Positions 27,986 to 37,280 of a DNA stretch of 64,000 nt are shown piece by piece. The stretch covers positions 124,001 to 188,000 of the forward strand of contig NZ_SJXD01000022.1 of assembly GCF_004336745.1 (NCBI RefSeq), in the 5' to 3' direction. The notes under the pieces were generated by a model that worked only from the letters and a program-made list of their open reading frames with translations, made no database searches and was not told where the DNA came from. Every line of letters begins with the position of its first letter. The stretch's first letter is position 1. The DNA is from Roseococcus sp. SYP-B2431 (GTDB taxonomy: Bacteria > Pseudomonadota > Alphaproteobacteria > Acetobacterales > Acetobacteraceae). The position numbers and the translations under genes were made by a program.

Positions 27986-29590
27986 TCAGGCGGCGAGGTC
28001 CTCCAGGATCATCGCCGCCGCCTTCTCGCCGATCATGATCGCGGGCGCGTTGGTGTTGCCCGAAGTCAGTGTCGGCATGATCGAGGCATCGGCCACGCGC
28101 AGGCCCGCGATGCCATGCACCCGCAGCCGCGCATCCACGACCGCCATCGGGTCCGCGCCCATCCTGCAGGTGCCGACCGGGTGATAGGTGGTCTCCCCCG
28201 CCGCGCGCACCCAATCCAGGATCTCGTCATCCGTCTGCCGCGCCGGGCCCGGCGCGATCTCGGTCAGCCGGAGCGGCGCCAAGGCGGGCGCGGCCATCAC
28301 GGCCCGCGCGATCCGGACGGCGCGCACCGTCAGCTCCGCATCAACGGGCGAGGAGAGGAAGTTGAAGGTGATCGCGGGCGGCTGGCGCGGATCGGCCGAG
28401 GTGACGTGAATGTGGCCCTTGCTCTCCGGCCGCATGGGATGCGCGTAGCAGGTCATACCGGACTGGCTCGCGATCCTCGGCCCCGCCGGGCCGGGCTCGG
28501 TCAGCATCGGCACCCAGCCGAGCAGCAGGTCCGGCGCCTCCAGCCCCTCGCGGGACCGCACGAAGGCGCGCAGCGGCGCCCCCACCATGGCCAGCAGGCC
28601 TTGGCCGAACAGCGCATAGCGCATCGCCTGCTTCACCAGCCCGAGACCGCGTCCCCGGTCGTTGAAGGTCCAGCCTTTCGCGCCGACGGCCCAGCGCGTT
28701 CGCGGCGCGTAGTGGTCGCGGAGGTTCTCGCCGACGCCGGGCAGCGCGTAGCGCGGCTCGATGCCGAGGGCGCGCAGCCGCTCGGGCTGGCCGATGCCGG
28801 AGAGCTCCAGCAGCTGCGGCGAGTTGATGGAGCCGCCGCAGACCACCACCTCGCGCCCCGCCCGTGCCTCCTGCGATGCGCCCGCCGTGGTGTATCGCAC
28901 GCCGGTGCAGCGACTCCCCTCGAAGAGCAGCGATTCCGTCAGCGCCCCGGTCTCGATCCGCAGGTTCGGGCGCTTGCGGATGGGCTCCAGATAGCAATGC
29001 GCCGTGCTCATCCGCCGGCGCGAGGCGATCGTCGCCTGGCTCATGGCGATGCCGTCCTGCCGGGCGCCGTTGTAATCGGCGTTGTGCGGGATCCCGACCT
29101 CGCCGGCGGCCTTGATCACAGCGGCGTAGAGGGGATCGCTCGCCGGCGGGTCGGTGACGCGAAGCGGGCCCTCGCGGCCGCGATAGGCATCGTCCCCGCC
29201 GCCCTCGTAGCGCTCCATCCGCTTGAAGAAGGGCAGGACATCGGCATAGCTCCAGCCGGGATTGCCCATCTGCGCCCAGGTGTCGAAGTCCTGGGCCTGG
29301 CCGCGCACGAAGGCGAGGCCGTTGATCGCGCTGGAGCCGCCCAGCATCCGCCCGCGGGGAACGGGCAGCCGGCGGCCGTTGGTGCCGGCCTCAGGCTCGC
29401 CGCTGTAGAGCCAGTTGACGGCCGGGTTGGCGATCAGCTTGGCGTAGCCGACGGGAATGCGCGACCAGGGGTGGCCGGGCGGCCCGGCCTCCAGCAGCAG
29501 CACGCTGCGGCGCGGATCGGCCGAGAGGCGGTTCGCGACGACCGCGCCGGCCGACCCCGCACCCACCACGATGTAGTCGTAGCTCCGCAT
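27986..29590 (-). CDS. GMC family FAD-dependent oxidoreductase
   Basis: This 534-residue protein resembles choline dehydrogenase and related alcohol oxidoreductases. It has the N-terminal Rossmann motif [16 protein letters not shown], the GMC signatures [15 protein letters not shown] and [16 protein letters not shown], the catalytic His region [10 protein letters not shown], and the C-terminal [18 protein letters not shown]. The start ATG at 29588-29590 follows GGAAGGGGCGGG. The substrate is likely an alcohol, unspecified. It is divergent from the MDR dehydrogenase gene. Confidence 0.9.
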   Translation of the reverse strand: MRSYDYIVVGAGSAGAVVANRLSADPRRSVLLLEAGPPGHPWSRIPVGYAKLIANPAVNWLYSGEPEAGTNGRRLPVPRGRMLGGSSAINGLAFVRGQAQDFDTWAQMGNPGWSYADVLPFFKRMERYEGGGDDAYRGREGPLRVTDPPASDPLYAAVIKAAGEVGIPHNADYNGARQDGIAMSQATIASRRRMSTAHCYLEPIRKRPNLRIETGALTESLLFEGSRCTGVRYTTAGASQEARAGREVVVCGGSINSPQLLELSGIGQPERLRALGIEPRYALPGVGENLRDHYAPRTRWAVGAKGWTFNDRGRGLGLVKQAMRYALFGQGLLAMVGAPLRAFVRSREGLEAPDLLLGWVPMLTEPGPAGPRIASQSGMTCYAHPMRPESKGHIHVTSADPRQPPAITFNFLSSPVDAELTVRAVRIARAVMAAPALAPLRLTEIAPGPARQTDDEILDWVRAAGETTYHPVGTCRMGADPMAVVDARLRVHGIAGLRVADASIMPTLTSGNTNAPAIMIGEKAAAMILEDLAA

Positions 29591-29723
29591 CCCGCCCCTT
29601 CCTCCGCTCGCTGCCGCAAGGCGCGATTCTTGAGGGGTCGATGAACCCACGCCGCGCTCCGCGCCGCAAGACGGGGCGGCCTGCCGCTTGGGGCTTGCCC
29701 CGAACCCTGCTACTGCGCCGGAA

Positions 29724-30746
29724 ATGCGCGCCCTCCAGCTTCTGGCCGACCGTGATCTCCGCCTCATGGAGATCGACCCGCCCCCGCCTCCCGGCCCCGG
29801 CGAGGTTCAGATCGCCATGCGCGCGGTCGCGCTGAACCACATAGACGTGTGGGGTTGGCGGGGCATGGCCTTCGCCAAGCGAAGCCTGCCGATCAGCGTC
29901 GGTGCCGAGGGCGTGGGCGACGTGGCGGCGATCGGGCCCGGCGTCACCGGCTTCGCCCAGGGCCAGATGGTCGTCCCCTATGGCGGGCTGACCTGCGGCC
30001 AGTGCAAGGCCTGCCGCGCCGGCCGCGACAATCTCTGCGAAAACGTGGCCGGCGTGCGCGGCTTCCATGTGGACGGCTTCGCGCGCGGCCTCATCAACGT
30101 CCCCGCCCGGCAGGTCGTTCGGGTGCCGCCCGGGGTGACGGTGGAGGACGCGGCCTGTGCCGGCATCACCTATTCCACCGTCCAGCACATGCTCTTCGAC
30201 AATGCCCGGCTGGAGCCGGGCGAGACCGTGCTGGTGCATGCGGCGGGCTCGGGCATCGGCACCATCGCGGTGCGCATGGCCAAGGCGCTGGGCTGCACGG
30301 TCATCGGCACGGTCGGCGACCAGGCCAAGGCGGACAAGGCCAAGGCGCTCGGCGTCGACCATGTCGTGAACTACAACACCGACCGCTTCGAGAGCGTCGC
30401 CCGCCGCGTCACCGGCAAGCGCGGGGTGGACGTGGTCTTCGAGCATGTGGGCGCCGCCACCTGGGCGGGCTCGCTGCTGTCCATGCGGATGGGCGGGCGG
30501 CTGGTGACCTGCGGCAGCACCAGCGGGATGTCGGCCGAGACCAACCTCATGATGATCTTCCAGCGTCAGCTGAAGATTCAGGGCAGCTTCGGCTCGACCA
30601 TCCAGAACATCGCCGAGGGGCTGGCCAAGATGTCCCAAGGCATCCGCCCGGTGATCGACACGGTGCTGGCCGCGGACCGATTCCAGGAGGGGCTGGCGCG
30701 GCTCGAGGCGCGCAACGTCTTCGGGAAGATCGTCATCAAGCTGTGA
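29724..30746 (+). CDS. MDR family zinc-binding dehydrogenase / quinone oxidoreductase-like
   Basis: This 340-residue medium-chain dehydrogenase/reductase has the nucleotide-binding segment VLVHAAGSGIGTIAVRMAKALG. It retains the four-Cys structural zinc lobe (Cys 91, 94, 97 and 105 in LTCGQCKACRAGRDNLCEN). The usual catalytic zinc ligands are not seen: NHIDVWGWRG has no Cys, and GHE is GAE (residues 60-62). It may therefore be a zinc-stabilised but quinone-reductase-like enzyme. The ATG at 29724 (MRALQLL) fits the family start. Its stop overlaps the next start (GTGA). Confidence 0.85.
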   Translation: MRALQLLADRDLRLMEIDPPPPPGPGEVQIAMRAVALNHIDVWGWRGMAFAKRSLPISVGAEGVGDVAAIGPGVTGFAQGQMVVPYGGLTCGQCKACRAGRDNLCENVAGVRGFHVDGFARGLINVPARQVVRVPPGVTVEDAACAGITYSTVQHMLFDNARLEPGETVLVHAAGSGIGTIAVRMAKALGCTVIGTVGDQAKADKAKALGVDHVVNYNTDRFESVARRVTGKRGVDVVFEHVGAATWAGSLLSMRMGGRLVTCGSTSGMSAETNLMMIFQRQLKIQGSFGSTIQNIAEGLAKMSQGIRPVIDTVLAADRFQEGLARLEARNVFGKIVIKL

Positions 30747-31627
30747 AGCGGCTTCAGACCTTTGGGCAGTGGGCGGTCGCGCAGCTCGTCCGGCTGATCT
30801 TCGCGGCGCTGCGGGCGCTGGGGCCGGACCGCGCCTCGAATCTGGGGGCCTGTGTCGGGCCGCGGGTCGGCGTCTGGACCCGCAACCACGAGCAGATGAT
30901 GGAGAATCTGCGCCTCGCCTTCCCGGAGAAGACCGAGGCCGAGCGCCTGGCCATCGCCCGGGACGCCTGGGCCAATCTCGGCCGCACGGTCTGCGAGTAT
31001 CCGCATCTGGAGGCGCTGTTCGACGTCGAGGGCGGCCGCGTGGAGGCCGACGAGGCCACGCATGCCCGCTTCGAGGCGCTGCGCCTCTCCGGCAGGCCGG
31101 CGCTGGTCTTCGCCGCGCATATGGGCAATTGGGAGCTGCCGGCGGTCGCGGCCTTCAAGCTCGGCCAGCCGGCGGCCATTCTCTACCGCACGCCCAACAA
31201 CCCCTTCATCGCCGCCGATATCGTGGCGATGCGCGAGCCCATCATGGGTCGGCTCATCGCGGCCGGGATGACGGCGCCGATCCGCATGGCCGAGGCGCTC
31301 GACCAGGGGCTGACGCTCGGCATGCTAGTGGACCAGCGCTTCGGCCGCGGTCCGCGCGTGCCCTTCTTCGGGCACCCCGTGGCAGCGAACCCTTTTCTCG
31401 CGCGGCTGGCGAAGCGGTTCGAGGCGCCGGTCCATGGGCTGCGCGCCATCCGCCTGCCGAACAACCGCTTCCGACTGGAGCTCACCGAGGCGCTGGAACT
31501 GCCGCGCGACGCGAAAGGGCAGGTCGATGTGGAGGCGGGCACCGCGCTGGTGAACCGCATCATCGAAGGCTGGGTGCGGGAGACGCCGGGGCAGTGGCTC
31601 TGGATGCACCGGCGCTGGCGGGCATGA
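30743..31627 (+). CDS. LpxL/HtrB-type lysophospholipid (lipid A) acyltransferase
   Basis: This 294-residue membrane-associated acyltransferase has the catalytic H-x4-E motif (AAHMGNWELPA). It also has MLVDQRFGRGPRVPFFGHPVAANPF and the C-terminal ETPGQWLWMHRRWR typical of lauroyl/myristoyl transferases, with an N-terminal hydrophobic helix. It would add a secondary acyl chain to lipid A or acylate an ornithine- or lysolipid at the inner membrane. It starts at GTG 30743, overlapping the upstream stop, and converges on exoD. Confidence 0.88.
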   Translation: MKRLQTFGQWAVAQLVRLIFAALRALGPDRASNLGACVGPRVGVWTRNHEQMMENLRLAFPEKTEAERLAIARDAWANLGRTVCEYPHLEALFDVEGGRVEADEATHARFEALRLSGRPALVFAAHMGNWELPAVAAFKLGQPAAILYRTPNNPFIAADIVAMREPIMGRLIAAGMTAPIRMAEALDQGLTLGMLVDQRFGRGPRVPFFGHPVAANPFLARLAKRFEAPVHGLRAIRLPNNRFRLELTEALELPRDAKGQVDVEAGTALVNRIIEGWVRETPGQWLWMHRRWRA

Positions 31628-31634
31628 GCCCGCC

Positions 31635-32270
31635 TCAGAAAATCCAGCCCAGCGCCTGAATGCCCATCCAGGCGAGCGCGCCGAGCACGCAGGTGGCGAA
31701 GAGGCACCCTGCGAGGGTGAGCGCCACGCCGATTCCCACCACCCGGCTGTCCGCCTCCACGACGCCCAGGGCCATGACGATGGTGCCGAAGGCCGGTGGG
31801 CCATTGGTGCCGGGCCCGGGCAGGATGAGCATCGCCGCGGTATAGACGGTCAGCCAGCCGACCAGCCGGTCACCCATCGGGCTGATGAAGAACCCCTCGC
31901 GCGGCTTCACGAAACGCTCGATGCGGTTGAGCCATTTCGAGGAGGCGCCGGCCAGCCGGAGCAGATCCTCCCGCTTGATGGACTGGCGCGCGATGAAGCC
32001 AGGCAGCTTCGGCTCGCGCCGGCCCATGCCCATCTGCAGGCCCAGGATCAGCATGGGAATGCCGAAGACGGAGGCCATGCCCGGCAACATCGATGGCAGG
32101 CAAAGCAGCAGGATCAGCAGGCCGAAGGCGCGGTCCCCGAAGGCCTCGCCCATTTCGCCGAGCGTGATCCGGGCTCCGGGAAACTGGGCGGCCACCTCGG
32201 AGACGATGCGCGAGATGGGCGCCTGATGCTCGTGGTGCAGGTCGGTCGGAGTATGCGCGAGGCCGTCCAA
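31635..32270 (-). CDS. exoD: ExoD family exopolysaccharide synthesis membrane protein
   Basis: This 211-residue protein matches ExoD. It has a soluble N-terminus (TLGEMGEAFGDRAFGLLILLLCLPSMLP) and then several membrane helices, with the conserved LILGLQMGMGRREPKLPGFIARQSI block. ExoD is linked to exopolysaccharide production and alkaline tolerance in rhizobia; the exact biochemical role is unknown. It starts at an unusual TTG (32268-32270), supported by AGGA seven bases upstream and the lack of any ATG before the conserved region. Confidence 0.88.
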   Translation of the reverse strand: MDGLAHTPTDLHHEHQAPISRIVSEVAAQFPGARITLGEMGEAFGDRAFGLLILLLCLPSMLPGMASVFGIPMLILGLQMGMGRREPKLPGFIARQSIKREDLLRLAGASSKWLNRIERFVKPREGFFISPMGDRLVGWLTVYTAAMLILPGPGTNGPPAFGTIVMALGVVEADSRVVGIGVALTLAGCLFATCVLGALAWMGIQALGWIF

Positions 32271-32430
32271 ACGATTTTTCCTTGTAGCGACCGACCCGGA
32301 AGCGAACGGTCCGCGCGGAAGCTAACGCGGTGCGCGGGTGAATCCAGTGAAATGTTTTGCCGGCGGTGCGTAACCGGCGCGCGAGCACGATTTTTCCCGC
32401 GCGGGTTGCTCCGGACCACCGTCGGTTGCA

Positions 32431-33237
32431 TTACGCTCCGGTAAAGATCGGCCTGCGCTTCTCCATGAAGGCGCGGCGGCCTTCGCGGTAGTCGGCGCTG
32501 TCGAAGCAGGCGCTCTGCGCCGCTTCGATCGCGGCCGTGTCGCGGGCCCCTGCATCGGCGAGCACGGCGCGGACCGTGCGCTTATTGGCGAGCAGGGAAA
32601 GCGGCGCGTTCACGGCGATGGTCGACGTGACCTTCGCCACCTCGGCATCCAGCGCCTCGGCCGGGTGGAGCTTGTTGATGAGGCCCATGCGCTCGGCCTC
32701 CTCGGCCGGAAGGCGGCCGCCGGTCATCAGGATGAAATGCGCATGGGCCGGGCCGACCAGATCCACCAGGTTGGTCACCATGTCGAAGCCATAGGCGATG
32801 CCGAGCTTCGCCGCCGGGATGCCGAACTCGCTGCCCGCGCCGGCGATGCGCATGTCGCAGGACATGGCGATGCCGAGGCCGCCGCCCATGCAGAAGCCCT
32901 GGATCTTCGCGATGACCGGCTTCGAGAACTCGGCCAGCCGCCTCCGGCCGTGGCTGGTCTTCTCGTTGTAGTGCTTCTGCGCCTCGGCATCGGAGCGGTT
33001 CTTCTCGAACTGGCTGATATCCGCGCCCGAGACGAAGGCCTTGCCGCCGGCGCCTTCCAGCACGACGCAGCGGATGGCGGGGTCGGCCTCGAAGGCGTCC
33101 AGCGCCTCGGCCATGCCGTCCCACATCGCGATGCTCATCGCGTTGCGCTTCTCGGGCTGGTTGAACACGATCGTGCCCACGCCGTCCGCGCTGCGGGCGA
33201 GAATCTTGCCGTCGGCGAAACTCATCTCAGTCATCAT
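32431..33237 (-). CDS. Enoyl-CoA hydratase/isomerase family protein
   Basis: This 268-residue crotonase-fold protein has the oxyanion-hole segments KAFVSGADISQF and GFCMGGGLGIAMSCDMRIAG and the following SEFGIPAAKLGI. It ends in EGRRAFMEKRRPIFTG, typical of the family. It hydrates or isomerises a CoA thioester in the cytoplasm; the chain type is not evident. Two adjacent ATG codons (33237, 33234) follow the CoA-transferase stop with no gap, and GGGAG precedes them. The partnership with a CaiB-type transferase suggests catabolism of an organic acid. Confidence 0.9.
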   Translation of the reverse strand: MMTEMSFADGKILARSADGVGTIVFNQPEKRNAMSIAMWDGMAEALDAFEADPAIRCVVLEGAGGKAFVSGADISQFEKNRSDAEAQKHYNEKTSHGRRRLAEFSKPVIAKIQGFCMGGGLGIAMSCDMRIAGAGSEFGIPAAKLGIAYGFDMVTNLVDLVGPAHAHFILMTGGRLPAEEAERMGLINKLHPAEALDAEVAKVTSTIAVNAPLSLLANKRTVRAVLADAGARDTAAIEAAQSACFDSADYREGRRAFMEKRRPIFTGA

Positions 33238-34449
33238 TCAGCTCCCCAGAACACCTTTCGCGCGCAGCGCGGAAATCTCGTCGCCGGACAGGCCGGCCTC
33301 GGTCAGAATCTCGTCGGCATGCTCGCCGAGCCCCGGCACGGAGCGCCGGATGCCGGGCTTCAGGCCCTCGATGTTGATCGGCGTGCGGACCACGCCCGCC
33401 TCGCCGAGCTTCGCATGCGGCACCTTCCAGACCATGTCCAGATGCTCCACCTGCGGATCCTCGAAGACCTCCTGGATATTGTTCACCGGGCCGCAGGGGA
33501 TGCCGACCTCCTCGAGCTTCGCGATCCAATATTCGGAAGCCTGCTGGCTGGTCAGCTCGGCGATGGCGGCGTTGACCTCCGCACGGTGGCGCGTGCGGTC
33601 CTCGGAGGTCTTCCACTCCGGCCTCTCCAGCCAGTCCTCCTTGCCGACGGCGCGGCAGAAGACCGCCCAGAGCTTGGGCGAGGAGGCCGCGATGTTGATC
33701 GGCTTGTCGGCGCTCGGGAACACGCCCATCGGCGTGTTCACCGGATGGTCGTTGCCCGCCTGCCCCGCGATCTCGCCCTTCTGCAGCCAGCGCGTGGCCT
33801 GGAAGTCGAGCATGAAGACCTGCGCCTCCAGCAGGCTGGTATGGACCCAGCGGCCCTTGCCGGTCTTCTCGCGCTCGAACAGCGCCATCATCACGCCGAG
33901 CGCCAGCAGGTTGCCCGCCGTCAGGTCGTCGATGGGGATGCCGACGCGCATCGGCCCGCGCCCCTTCTCGCCGGTGATGGACATGAGGCCGCCGAGGCCC
34001 TGCGCGATCTGGTCCACGCCGCCGCGCTTGGAGTAGGGGCCGGTCTGGCCGAAGCCCGAGATGCTGGCATAGACCAGCCGCGGGTTGAGGGCGGAGAGCG
34101 TCTCGTAATCGACCTTCAGCCGGTACTTCACCTGCATGCGCATGTTCTCGACCACCACGTCGGCGGTCTGCGCCAGCTTCAGGAAGGCGGCGTGGCCCTC
34201 CGGCGTCTTGAGATCGAGCGCAATGCAGCGCTTGTTGCGGTGGAGGTTGGTGAAGTCAAAGCCATCGCGCGCGCCGGCCATGCCGTCATTGGCGACCGGC
34301 GGCTCGATGCGGATGATGTCGGCGCCCCAGTCGGCCAGGTGGCGCACGCAGGTGGGCCCCGCGCGGGCCAGGGTCAGGTCAAGGACGCGCAGCCCGTTGA
34401 GCGGCAGGCTGGTGGCAATCTGGGCGGCGGTCGCGCTGTCGTCCGGCAT
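33238..34449 (-). CDS. CaiB/BaiF family CoA-transferase
   Basis: This 403-residue family III CoA-transferase has the N-terminal LPLNGLRVLDLTLARAGP and HLADWGADIIRIEPP, ALDLKTPEGHAAFLKLA and ISGFGQTGPYSKRGGVDQIAQGLGGLMS. The Asp in GGVDQ corresponds to the catalytic Asp of formyl-CoA transferase. It activates a carboxylic acid by CoA exchange. The ATG follows AAGGGG. It abuts the enoyl-CoA hydratase gene and is 25 bases from the AbrB-type gene, all on the same strand. Confidence 0.92.
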   Translation of the reverse strand: MPDDSATAAQIATSLPLNGLRVLDLTLARAGPTCVRHLADWGADIIRIEPPVANDGMAGARDGFDFTNLHRNKRCIALDLKTPEGHAAFLKLAQTADVVVENMRMQVKYRLKVDYETLSALNPRLVYASISGFGQTGPYSKRGGVDQIAQGLGGLMSITGEKGRGPMRVGIPIDDLTAGNLLALGVMMALFEREKTGKGRWVHTSLLEAQVFMLDFQATRWLQKGEIAGQAGNDHPVNTPMGVFPSADKPINIAASSPKLWAVFCRAVGKEDWLERPEWKTSEDRTRHRAEVNAAIAELTSQQASEYWIAKLEEVGIPCGPVNNIQEVFEDPQVEHLDMVWKVPHAKLGEAGVVRTPINIEGLKPGIRRSVPGLGEHADEILTEAGLSGDEISALRAKGVLGS

Positions 34450-34474
34450 GGTTCGTTTCCCCTTCGGGTAAAAC

Positions 34475-35536
34475 CTAGGCCGCGGGGCCCGGCGTGAACA
34501 GACGCAGCCGGACCAGCAGCCCGAAGATGGGCTCCAACAGGAAGCTGCACAGCAGCGTGCGCGCGAGGTGGAAGCCCAGCACCAGCGGCACCGCGATGCC
34601 GAGCGTCTGCGCCGTGACGCCCATCTCCGGCATGCCGCCCGGCGCCATGCCGACCATCACCGCGCCCGCGGGCAGGCCGGCGATCCAGGCGAGGCCCACG
34701 GCCATCGCCATGCAGGCCGCGCTGAGCGCGACGGAGGAGAGGATGGACGCCCTCATCAGCCGCTTCGAGCTCAGCAGGAACTCCAGCGTCATGCGCTGGC
34801 CGAGCGCCGCGCCCATGCCGATCTGCGCCGCATCCACCATCCAGTGCGGCACGCCGGAGGGCAGCAGGCCGAAGGCCGAGGCGGAGATGGCCAGCAGGCA
34901 GGGGCCGATCATCCAGGGATTGGCCAGGCCCGCGCGACGCAGCACCAGCGCCGCGAGGACACCAGCCGCGATCATGCCCGCCAGCCCCAGCGCCTCGACC
35001 GCCACATGCGGGGCAAGGAAGGCGCCACTGCCGCCGCGCGGGGCGAAGGCGGTGAGCAGGGGCGGCATGATCAGCACCACCACCAGCACGCGCATGGTCT
35101 GGGCGAGGGTGACCGTCTGGATCGGCGCGCCGGCGCGCTGGGCCAGCACCGCCATCACCACCACGCCGCCAGGGATGGTCGAGAAGAAGCCGGCCTTTGC
35201 GTCGAGGCCGGCCATGCGGGTGAAGATCGGCACGGTCGCGATACCGGCGCCGATGGAGAGGAAGGCGGCGATGACGATCACGGGCAGCTCGCCGAGCAGC
35301 GCCTCCAGCACGGGGCCGGAAAAGGTCTGCCCGAAGGAGAGGCCGATCAGGATGAGCGCGGTCGGCCGCGCCACGGCCGGCACCTGAACCGGGCGCGTCC
35401 AGGACAGCGCCGCCGTGCCGAACATGGCGCCGATCATCCAGGCCAGGGGAACGTGCAGCAGGGAGAAGAGGAAACCGCCGGCGATGGCCGCGAGAAGCGT
35501 CAGGAGCTGGGTCAGGAGCGGGGCCGGAAGCGTCAC
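34475..35536 (-). CDS. AbrB-duplication family membrane protein
   Basis: This 353-residue protein with about ten hydrophobic segments matches the membrane AbrB family (PF05145), unrelated to the Bacillus AbrB regulator despite its usual database label. The duplicated motif appears as PLAWMIGAMFGTAAL in the first half and NPWMIGPCLLAISASAFG in the second; GGVVVMAVLAQRAGA and PGGMPEMGVTAQTLG are also typical. Some members are annotated as putative ammonia monooxygenase, without proof. A carrier role for an organic acid would suit its neighbours (inference). It starts at GTG 35534-35536. Confidence 0.85.
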   Translation of the reverse strand: MTLPAPLLTQLLTLLAAIAGGFLFSLLHVPLAWMIGAMFGTAALSWTRPVQVPAVARPTALILIGLSFGQTFSGPVLEALLGELPVIVIAAFLSIGAGIATVPIFTRMAGLDAKAGFFSTIPGGVVVMAVLAQRAGAPIQTVTLAQTMRVLVVVLIMPPLLTAFAPRGGSGAFLAPHVAVEALGLAGMIAAGVLAALVLRRAGLANPWMIGPCLLAISASAFGLLPSGVPHWMVDAAQIGMGAALGQRMTLEFLLSSKRLMRASILSSVALSAACMAMAVGLAWIAGLPAGAVMVGMAPGGMPEMGVTAQTLGIAVPLVLGFHLARTLLCSFLLEPIFGLLVRLRLFTPGPAA

Positions 35537-35725
35537 GGAGCGAAAGGATCGGCCCAGTTGTGCAGCGCGTCAAACCTGGATAGGGATTCATCGGGCCTTA
35601 ACCCAGGTCGTGGCTTCCAAGACGGTTCGAGACGGGAACTCCGTATAGGAACTTCACTCTCCCGGTGGGTGCCGCCGCCTGGATCCGGCCTGCGGCTTTC
35701 TCCGTCCCCGGCGCGGTCGGCACGA

Positions 35726-36445
35726 TCATGCGAAGAGGCGCCCATGGCCCGGCCGGACATGCTTAACGCCGGCGAGCCGAAACGCATTCCACGCCATGGC
35801 GGAGGCCGCCGAGATCACCGGCTTGCCCAGATCGTCCTCCAGGCTCTGAAGGGCCCCGACCGTCGGCATGCCGGTGCCGCTGAGGAAGACCGCATCCGCC
35901 TCGGGCCGGTCCACCGCGCGGGCGATGGCATAGGCACGCTCCTCGGTCTCCTCGTAGATGTTGCGCACGTTCGGCAGCATGCCGTGGCTCACCACCTCGA
36001 TGCCGTGCGCTTCGAGATGCCGCTTGCCCTGCAGGGTCGTGGCTTCGGAATAGGGCGTTCCATAGGCGATCCGCCGGCAGCCCAGATGCTCCAGCGCCGC
36101 CAGCGTGCTGCCGAAGGCAGTGATGAAACGCGCGCCCGTCAGCGCCTCCATTTCCGCCACCAGCGCCGCCTCGCGCTCCTGGCCCAGGGTATAGCTGGTC
36201 GCCGTATGGGCCAGGACGACGACGCGGGGCGAGACCATGGCCAGCAGCTTCACCGCGGCGGGCAGGCTGGCGACCTGGCTGAGGTTGCGCTCGTCCTGCC
36301 CGGCATGCGTGCCGGCCGGGCCCTCCGCATGCAGGCGCGTGAAGTGCACCGAGACCCCGGGCGGGCAGAGCGCGAACATCTCGGGCTCCACGGTCGGGTT
36401 GCCGGGCGGCACCAGGAAGCCGATCCGTGCGCGCCAACCCTTCAT
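35726..36445 (-). CDS. Asp/Glu racemase superfamily protein (maleate isomerase / arylmalonate decarboxylase-like)
   Basis: This 239-residue protein has the family start RIGFLVPPGNPTVEPEMFALCPPGVSVHFTR-like N-terminus, then RIAYGTPYSEA and the C-terminal GKPVISAASAMAWNAFR. The start is fixed by GGAGGAA six bases before the ATG at 36443-36445. The two positions that hold catalytic Cys in racemases or isomerases read AHTATS (79-84) and LSGTGMPT (188-195), with no Cys. The only Cys residues are 27 and 123. The protein therefore may bind ligand without classical racemase chemistry. It lies upstream of the AbrB, CaiB and hydratase genes on the same strand. Confidence 0.82.
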   Translation of the reverse strand: MKGWRARIGFLVPPGNPTVEPEMFALCPPGVSVHFTRLHAEGPAGTHAGQDERNLSQVASLPAAVKLLAMVSPRVVVLAHTATSYTLGQEREAALVAEMEALTGARFITAFGSTLAALEHLGCRRIAYGTPYSEATTLQGKRHLEAHGIEVVSHGMLPNVRNIYEETEERAYAIARAVDRPEADAVFLSGTGMPTVGALQSLEDDLGKPVISAASAMAWNAFRLAGVKHVRPGHGRLFA

Positions 36446-36521
36446 GCCGAGTTCCTCCCGTCCGCTTCCGCCCGGCGCGCAGCCTGCACCATTGCCGCGA
36501 CGCGGCCCAGCCCGGATCCGC

Positions 36522-37274
36522 TCAGGCGCTGAAAGCGCCGGGCCAGCCGAGCAGCGCGAGCGAGCTGGCACCGCTGATGCCGGCCTCGTTCATCGCGACA
36601 TTCGCGAGGTAACGCTCGGCAAGGCGCTGCACCTCGCGCGGATTGTCCAGCTTGTCGAGCTTGAGCCGCGCCTGCACGGCGCGCGCCTGCGTCTCCACGG
36701 GCTGCACCGCGATGGATTCGGGCAGGCCCAGCGCCCCGGTGATGACGCGTCGCAGAACGGGATCGCCCAGCACCGCATAGACATTGCCGTCCACCGCGGC
36801 CGCGCGCTCCTGGAAGACGACCGCGTCGCCGAGCCCGGCCTGCTTCGTCTCGAGGTCGTCCTGCCAGCGCGCGCGCTGCAGCCCCTCCTTCAGCGTCGCC
36901 TGCACCTTCGGATCGCGCAGCGCGTCGAGGCCCTTGGTGCCGAGCTGCAGGGCCTCCGCCGCCGCCTTCCAGCGCGTATCGGCGAGGCGGTTCACCAGGC
37001 TCTTGGTGTCCTTCGGATCGGAGAGCAGCGCCTGGACCGCGAGGCCCGGCCGGGACGCGCCATCCGGGATGCCGAGCGCCGTGGCGACGACCTGCAGCAC
37101 CCGCTGATCCTTTAGCGCGGTCCGGATGTCGGGCGCCTTCGCCACGGCCTTTTGGAACTGGTCCATGGCGCGCTTCTGCATCGGCTCGGTGGCGATGCGC
37201 GCGAGCGCCTTGGCTTCCTCGCCGGGCTGGAGCGCGCGCCGTAGCGCCGCGATGGCGCCGCCTACGTCGCCCAT
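36522..37274 (-). CDS. DUF1217 family flagellar-associated protein
   Basis: This 250-residue protein is DUF1217-like, with repeated helical units (RALQPGEEAKALARIATEP, LLSDPKDTKSLVNRLADTRW, LDKLDNPREVQRLAERYLA). DUF1217 proteins are encoded in alphaproteobacterial flagellar clusters, but their function is not known. It is the last gene of the leftward flagellar operon, 6 bases after flbT. No signal peptide or membrane segment is seen. An accessory role in hook or rod assembly is inference from position. Confidence 0.78.
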   Translation of the reverse strand: MGDVGGAIAALRRALQPGEEAKALARIATEPMQKRAMDQFQKAVAKAPDIRTALKDQRVLQVVATALGIPDGASRPGLAVQALLSDPKDTKSLVNRLADTRWKAAAEALQLGTKGLDALRDPKVQATLKEGLQRARWQDDLETKQAGLGDAVVFQERAAAVDGNVYAVLGDPVLRRVITGALGLPESIAVQPVETQARAVQARLKLDKLDNPREVQRLAERYLANVAMNEAGISGASSLALLGWPGAFSA

Positions 37275-37280
37275 GGGACA

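Noticed and set aside
34475-35536. Calling this gene a transition-state regulator (AbrB) or ammonia monooxygenase
   Set aside because: The protein is a polytopic membrane protein; both labels are database carry-overs without support from the sequence.
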